Under the pieces are notes generated by a model. The model was not told the origin of the DNA, did no database searches, and saw only the letters and a program-made list of their open reading frames with translations. DNA of 22,366 bases from a virus. Shown piece by piece: positions 18,990-22,366 of the stretch. The DNA is taken from the IMG/VR virus record IMGVR_UViG_3300037069_002972, positions 1-22,366 of that record; one strand, 5' to 3'. Made by a program: the position numbers and the translations under genes. Position 1 is the stretch's first letter. Every line of letters begins with the position of its first letter.

Positions 18990-19553
18990 ATGCCCGTTTC
19001 CCGATCCTACGCCTGCGACGACTGCGGATACGAGTGGAAGTTCCTCCACTGGAATCGAGATGACCCGATCCCAGAATGCCCGAGCTGCCAGGGGGTGGAG
19101 GCGAAGTCCATTCCAACGACCTTTGCCATCAACGGAGCCAAGGCCAAGGCCGTGGACTATGCCTACAGGATGGCCGAGGAGGACTTCGGCCTCACCAACA
19201 TGAAGGACAATCTCCGAGAGGGCGATGTAGCCGCCATGGCTCCATCGCGCCCGCAGACGGCCGAGGCCGAGGCGCTGGTCCGGGAGATGACCGAAGCTAT
19301 TCCTGAGTTGAGTCCAGAGCAGGCCGAGGCGTCCAAGCACTTCTGGCAGACGGGGGAAATGACTCCCTCGGCCGCGCCCGACCCTGGCGAGGTCATCAAG
19401 CAGCAGTACGTCGATATGGCCAAGATGAACGCCGCCCAGACCCGCGACGACGGACTCGATCCGGTGGGTCTGCTTCACAAGGCCGGCAAGGAAGGGCATC
19501 TTGCGCCCAAGTACGACGTCGTGGGACGGGCCAAGGCGGCCGACGTTACGTAG
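18990..19553 (+). CDS. FmdB-type zinc-ribbon protein between terL and portal, 187 aa
   Basis: ATG 18990 is one base after the terL stop; the frame is open upstream but inside terL. Residues 9-33 (C9-x2-C12 ... C30-x2-C33, in YACDDCGYEWKF and ECPSCQGVEAKSI) form a zinc ribbon like FmdB regulators. The remaining 150 residues are helical and polar (KAVDYAYRMAEEDFGLT, then AEALVREMTEAIPEL), with HKAGKEGHLAPKYDVVGRAKA at the end. Such ribbons between TerL and portal genes occur in several phages; they may help assembly or DNA handling, but this is not proven. Its stop lies 12 bases before the portal start. Confidence 0.75.
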   Translation: MPVSRSYACDDCGYEWKFLHWNRDDPIPECPSCQGVEAKSIPTTFAINGAKAKAVDYAYRMAEEDFGLTNMKDNLREGDVAAMAPSRPQTAEAEALVREMTEAIPELSPEQAEASKHFWQTGEMTPSAAPDPGEVIKQQYVDMAKMNAAQTRDDGLDPVGLLHKAGKEGHLAPKYDVVGRAKAADVT

Positions 19554-19565
19554 CCGGGGGGCTCA

Positions 19566-21257
19566 ATGAAGATTCCCAAGTCTGGGCTAGCCGACTGGTC
19601 CAAGGAGATCATTGACGAGTGCATGGTGAGCCGGGAAACCCGGATCGACACCTACCGCCGGTGGAAGAATATCTTCTACACAGGCTCGGATAACGGCGTG
19701 CCGTCCAAGCGCAACCGCTGCTTCAGCCACGTGGACAAGCTCTCCAGCTACCTGTTCAGTCCAGCCGATGTCTTCTTCAACGTGGAGTTCGATGACGACA
19801 GCCAGGGCAAGTGGACGTCCATGGCCGAGCGCGCGTCCAACTACCTAAACCGCCAGTTCTCCCGGCGCGGGTGCGACGTAGTGTTCTCTCAGGCCAACGA
19901 GTGGTCACTAGTGAAGGGAGCGACGCTGGTCAAGATGGTCTGGAGCCGAGGCGGATTCGAACCCTGGGTGATCCAGCCGGAGTTCTTCGGCGTTCTGCGC
20001 GAGGACATCGAAGACCTGGACCGCCAGGACGCGTTCGTTCACACCTTCTACCAGACGCCGACCCAGTTCCGCCGGCTCCTGGGTAACCATCCGGACAAGA
20101 CCCGGATCATGGCCGAAGTCGGGGCCTCCTTCGCCGTGCGGGCCGCCGAAGACAATGAAACCGGATTCCGGGACATCTCGTCTGGCGGAGGATTCCCGCT
20201 GGCGGTGATCGGAGTGCCGGGCGTCACCACGCCATCCACCCAGACTTTCGGAAACGTGGACTGGACCACCGCTCAAGAGGGGGCGATGCTGGCTCCCGAT
20301 GTCATCTCCAAGCTGATCCAGGTCTACGATCTGTGGGTCTGGAACGACGACCTGGAAGATTGGAGCACGATCCGCTACGTCGAGCCGGGTGTGATCATTG
20401 AAGGCAAGTACCAGCTCCGGAATCTGTCGGACATCCCGAAGGAGCATCCCTTCGTAAAGGTCTGCAGCAATACGGTTCCTGGGTATTTCTGGGGCCGCTC
20501 AGAGATCGCCAACGTCTGGCAGAACCAGCGCCTGCTGACCAACCGCCTCAACAACGCCGACCGCATCTACAACCAGCAGGCTCAGCCGGCCCGATCCGTC
20601 ATCGGCGGCACGGGCATCACCGATGAAAAGGTGAGAGCCCTGCTGTCTCCGGCCGGCGTGCTCACCGATCCGAGCCCCACCGCCAAGGTGGAGACCTACA
20701 AGCCGGACATGCCCCAGGGATTCATGGACTTCATCAAGTATCTGGACGATGCCTTTGATGAGGTTGCCGGATTCACGGCCATCACGTCTGGCCAGGGCGA
20801 GCCGGGAGTGCGCGCCGGCACCCACGCCAACACGCTGCTGCGCACCTCCACGCCCAGGCTTCGCGACCGGGCGCTTCTGGTCGAGAAGCAGGCGGCGGCT
20901 TTCGGGGGAATCTGCCTCAAGATGCTGCGGGCAAAGGATGCCTCGGTGCTGATCACGGAGGATGGCCAGCAGTTCCTTCTCGATCAGCTCCCGGAGGATG
21001 CTTCTGTCGTGGTGGATAGCCACACCTCATCGCCTGCCTTCTCTGGGGACAACGAGAACAAGCTGTTCGCTCTCTCGAAGGTCGGGGCCATCGACAATGA
21101 GTCTCTGCTGGAGGGCACCCACCCGCCTCGTCAGGAGCAGTTGATCGCCCGTCTGCGCAAGAAAGAGAAGGCTCAGGCTGCTCAAATGGAAGAGCTGAAG
21201 AAGACCGATCCTACCCAGTGGGCCAAGGCGATTGGTGGCGGCGGCCGTCACCGCTGA
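19566..21257 (+). CDS. Portal protein, 563 aa
   Basis: ATG 19566 follows GGGGGGCTCA. The protein forms the ring at the capsid vertex through which DNA is packed and to which the tail attaches. Consistent features: the N-terminal WKNIFYTGSDNG region with NRCFSHVDKLSSYLFSPADVFF and DDDSQGKWT, a RASNYLNRQFSRRGCD helix, and a VIQPEFFGVLREDIEDLDRQDAF segment with the binding-loop area TFYQTPTQFRRLL. A NRLNNADRIYNQQAQPARSVIGG region and KVETYKPDMPQGFMDFIKYLDDAFDEVAGFTAITSGQGEPGVRAGTHANTLL follow; that late stretch is typical of podovirus-like and related portals. The position right after TerL fits. I cannot say which morphology. Confidence 0.9.
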   Translation: MKIPKSGLADWSKEIIDECMVSRETRIDTYRRWKNIFYTGSDNGVPSKRNRCFSHVDKLSSYLFSPADVFFNVEFDDDSQGKWTSMAERASNYLNRQFSRRGCDVVFSQANEWSLVKGATLVKMVWSRGGFEPWVIQPEFFGVLREDIEDLDRQDAFVHTFYQTPTQFRRLLGNHPDKTRIMAEVGASFAVRAAEDNETGFRDISSGGGFPLAVIGVPGVTTPSTQTFGNVDWTTAQEGAMLAPDVISKLIQVYDLWVWNDDLEDWSTIRYVEPGVIIEGKYQLRNLSDIPKEHPFVKVCSNTVPGYFWGRSEIANVWQNQRLLTNRLNNADRIYNQQAQPARSVIGGTGITDEKVRALLSPAGVLTDPSPTAKVETYKPDMPQGFMDFIKYLDDAFDEVAGFTAITSGQGEPGVRAGTHANTLLRTSTPRLRDRALLVEKQAAAFGGICLKMLRAKDASVLITEDGQQFLLDQLPEDASVVVDSHTSSPAFSGDNENKLFALSKVGAIDNESLLEGTHPPRQEQLIARLRKKEKAQAAQMEELKKTDPTQWAKAIGGGGRHR

Positions 21258-21269
21258 ACCTTGTTCAGG

Positions 21270-21995
21270 CTAAGCCGTTAAGGCCTCATGGACCTCATCA
21301 CGATCATCATCGTCCTGTGCGTGGCCGGTCTGCTCATCTGGGCGGTGAACGCCTACCTTCCCATCGCCCAGCCGATCAAAGGTGTGGTGATTTTGATGAT
21401 CGTCCTGGTGCTGTGCATCTGGCTTCTGAACGCGGCTGGCCTTGGGGACGGCCTGAGTCTTCACCGCTAGGGAGCTGGGTGGCGTTTTCCTCCCAAGCCT
21501 TAGATTCAAGGCGTTGAGATAGATCAGCTCACACGGCCAGGGAGCACGGTTAGCCTTCCACGAATTGCAGCCGTAATGCGCGAGGCAGATGTTGCCCCCA
21601 TTCTTGCCACCCCTGGCGCGCGGACGGACATGATCCTCTGTCGCCCAGTGGTCGTCGCAAAATTGCAAATCACACAAGTAGCAGCGGCCATCCTGGGCCT
21701 TGAACATCTTCCAGGAAGGCGACCTGGGATGGGGGTTGGCCCACACGCCGCTATCTGGACGTTCCCGACGCTTGGCTTGCCAGAACGGATCGCTGGGCTT
21801 CAGTGGCCTTGGGCTCTTAGCTGATTTCCTAACCGGCCGCGCCGGATCGAACTCGAAGGTGGTCCCACGAACCCGGATTGTCACCTTCCTGTGGGCGCAC
21901 TCCACTTCCTTGCGGACAATGGCCTGTGCCCGCCGCTCGCGTGTGAGGGCGATCAGGATGGCATCGCTGGAGTCCAGGTAACTCATCTCTCGCAT
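21270..21995 (-). CDS. HNH endonuclease with antisense-overlapping tail, 241 aa
   Basis: The start is ATG 21995 (MREMSYLD); ATG 21986 is an alternative, but its GCGAGAG abuts it too closely. Residues 105-150 form an HNH domain: CYLCDLQFC (C105, C108), TEDHVRPRARGG (H122), NICLAHYGCNSWKANR (H140, C143, N144, K147, R150), the usual zinc and catalytic layout. Residues 176-241 lie exactly opposite the membrane-protein gene 21288-21470 and are low in family character (many His and Asp). The domain is intact, so a free-standing nuclease is likely, as often found beside phage packaging genes; the tail is probably a read-through addition. Confidence 0.82.
   Translation of the reverse strand: MREMSYLDSSDAILIALTRERRAQAIVRKEVECAHRKVTIRVRGTTFEFDPARPVRKSAKSPRPLKPSDPFWQAKRRERPDSGVWANPHPRSPSWKMFKAQDGRCYLCDLQFCDDHWATEDHVRPRARGGKNGGNICLAHYGCNSWKANRAPWPCELIYLNALNLRLGRKTPPSSLAVKTQAVPKASRVQKPDAQHQDDHQNHHTFDRLGDGKVGVHRPDEQTGHAQDDDDRDEVHEALTA
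21288..21470 (+). CDS. Small membrane protein of the Thivi_2564 type, 60 aa
   Basis: ATG 21288 follows TAAGGCCTC. The product has two membrane helices: DLITIIIVLCVAGLLIWAV (about 2-21) and VILMIVLVLCIWLLNAAG (about 34-51), joined by NAYLPIAQPIKG, with a short polar tail. This layout matches the small 'Thivi_2564'-like membrane proteins of bacteria and phages; a holin-like function is possible but not shown. Its whole length lies antisense to the 3' part of the leftward HNH gene, so one of the two frames may not be conserved there; the coherent helices favour this one. Confidence 0.75.
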   Translation: MDLITIIIVLCVAGLLIWAVNAYLPIAQPIKGVVILMIVLVLCIWLLNAAGLGDGLSLHR

Positions 21996-22005
21996 AGCTT
22001 AAGCA
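21996..22005. promoter_or_regulatory. AGCTTAAGCA element before the HNH gene
   Basis: A near-palindrome, directly upstream of the HNH start, related to the TGCTYAAGCC elements elsewhere; read on the minus strand it gives TATATGCTTAAGCT. It could be a -10 region or an operator for the HNH gene. Confidence 0.45.
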
Positions 22006-22146
22006 TATACGCTCGTGGGATGAAATCTGGTCTGGAAAATTTCCTGCATAGCAAGGATATGCTTGCCGATTGAATCCATTGGTCAAATCCCCACCAGATC
22101 AGAAGGCTTTCCGACGATCACGGATTATTCCTGCGAAAACAACGCG

Positions 22147-22176
22147 TTGACGGGATTAAAAACCCGGCTGTATCTC
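22147..22176 (+). promoter_or_regulatory. Candidate promoter for ORF 22266-22304
   Basis: TTGACG (22147-22152), an 18-base spacer and TATCTC (22171-22176). The transcript would have an ~85-base leader with a CGGCC-TTCG-GGTCG hairpin (22232-22245) before the ribosome site. Confidence 0.5.
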
Positions 22177-22265
22177 ATGGTCGTTGGCGGGTCGCGGGGG
22201 CGCTTGCTCCTCCACACCGTCTAACTCTCCCCGGCCTTCGGGTCGTGCGGTTCAGGAGGTTACCG

Positions 22266-22304
22266 ATGCGCAGTCGTCGCGGTCGTAAGTCTCGTCGGCG
22301 TTAG
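22266..22304 (+). CDS. Tiny arginine-rich ORF, 12 aa
   Basis: The ORF MRSRRGRKSRRR has 8 of 12 residues Arg or Lys. It is preceded by CAGGAGGT five bases upstream, the strongest ribosome site in the window, and a candidate promoter. A perfect 10-bp inverted repeat follows it. Short Arg-rich peptides can neutralise packaged DNA (as J protein does in microviruses), but it is far shorter than those, and could also be a leader peptide. Real translation needs proof. Confidence 0.4.
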   Translation: MRSRRGRKSRRR

Positions 22305-22315
22305 TCCGATGAGCA

Positions 22316-22346
22316 GTTCACACCCTGGCTTTGGCGGGGTGTGAAC
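22316..22346. terminator. Hairpin after the Arg-rich ORF
   Basis: GTTCACACCC (22316-22325) pairs perfectly with GGGTGTGAAC (22337-22346), with an 11-base loop. CTTAGTCTCTCTCC follows rather than a pure T run, so termination is uncertain; it may instead be part of a leader for a gene past the right edge. Confidence 0.45.
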
Positions 22347-22366
22347 CTTAGTCTCTCTCCGATGTG

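Overview
The window is a stretch of a tailed double-stranded DNA phage (or prophage). It carries a recognisable packaging module: a large terminase, a zinc-ribbon protein and a portal protein. Around that module are dozens of small, tightly packed genes with start/stop overlaps and almost no known function, as in phage accessory regions. By eye the DNA is G+C-rich, with an A+T-richer island near 2760-2950. Codon use and the many small GC-rich genes suit a proteobacterial, perhaps alphaproteobacterial, host. That host guess is inference; nothing in the window fixes it.

Layout. (1) 1-2747, minus strand: five genes running off the left edge, including a DUF6745-type protein with 24 tetrapeptide repeats and its usual small partner. 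(2) 2748-3216: a gene-poor spacer with degenerate repeats and a strong plus-strand terminator. (3) 3217-5117, minus strand: eight small genes, nearly all joined by ATGA overlaps. (4) 5247-5930: one more small minus gene, then a ribbon-helix-helix regulator with operator-like repeats, at the divergence point. (5) 6062-11537, plus strand: many small orphan genes, a DoxX-like membrane protein, a pentapeptide-repeat protein and a DUF932 protein, closed by an intrinsic terminator at 11623-11652. (6) 11809-13114, minus strand: five small genes in two coupled blocks. (7) 13115-14261: control region with six copies of TGTAACGCT, a nested hairpin and a consensus -35 box. (8) 14262-15547, plus strand: a small switch-like cassette with an XRE-family regulator and a serine recombinase. 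(9) 15674-21470, plus strand: a degenerate HNH protein, a possible small terminase, two small paired proteins, TerL, zinc ribbon, portal and a membrane protein. (10) 21270-22366: an antisense-overlapping HNH endonuclease and a promoter driving a tiny arginine-rich ORF.

The most striking pattern is a leader shared by at least twelve genes on both strands. A short stem-loop with a different sequence each time is followed within a few bases by GCGAGAGAGA and then the start codon a few bases later. It occurs in the left and middle regions and is absent from the packaging module, which uses ordinary GGAG-type ribosome sites or overlap coupling. A second dispersed element, the near-palindrome TGCTYAAGCC, lies in several of the regulatory spacers. 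Together with the TGTAACGCT array, these look like a phage-specific control network worth testing.
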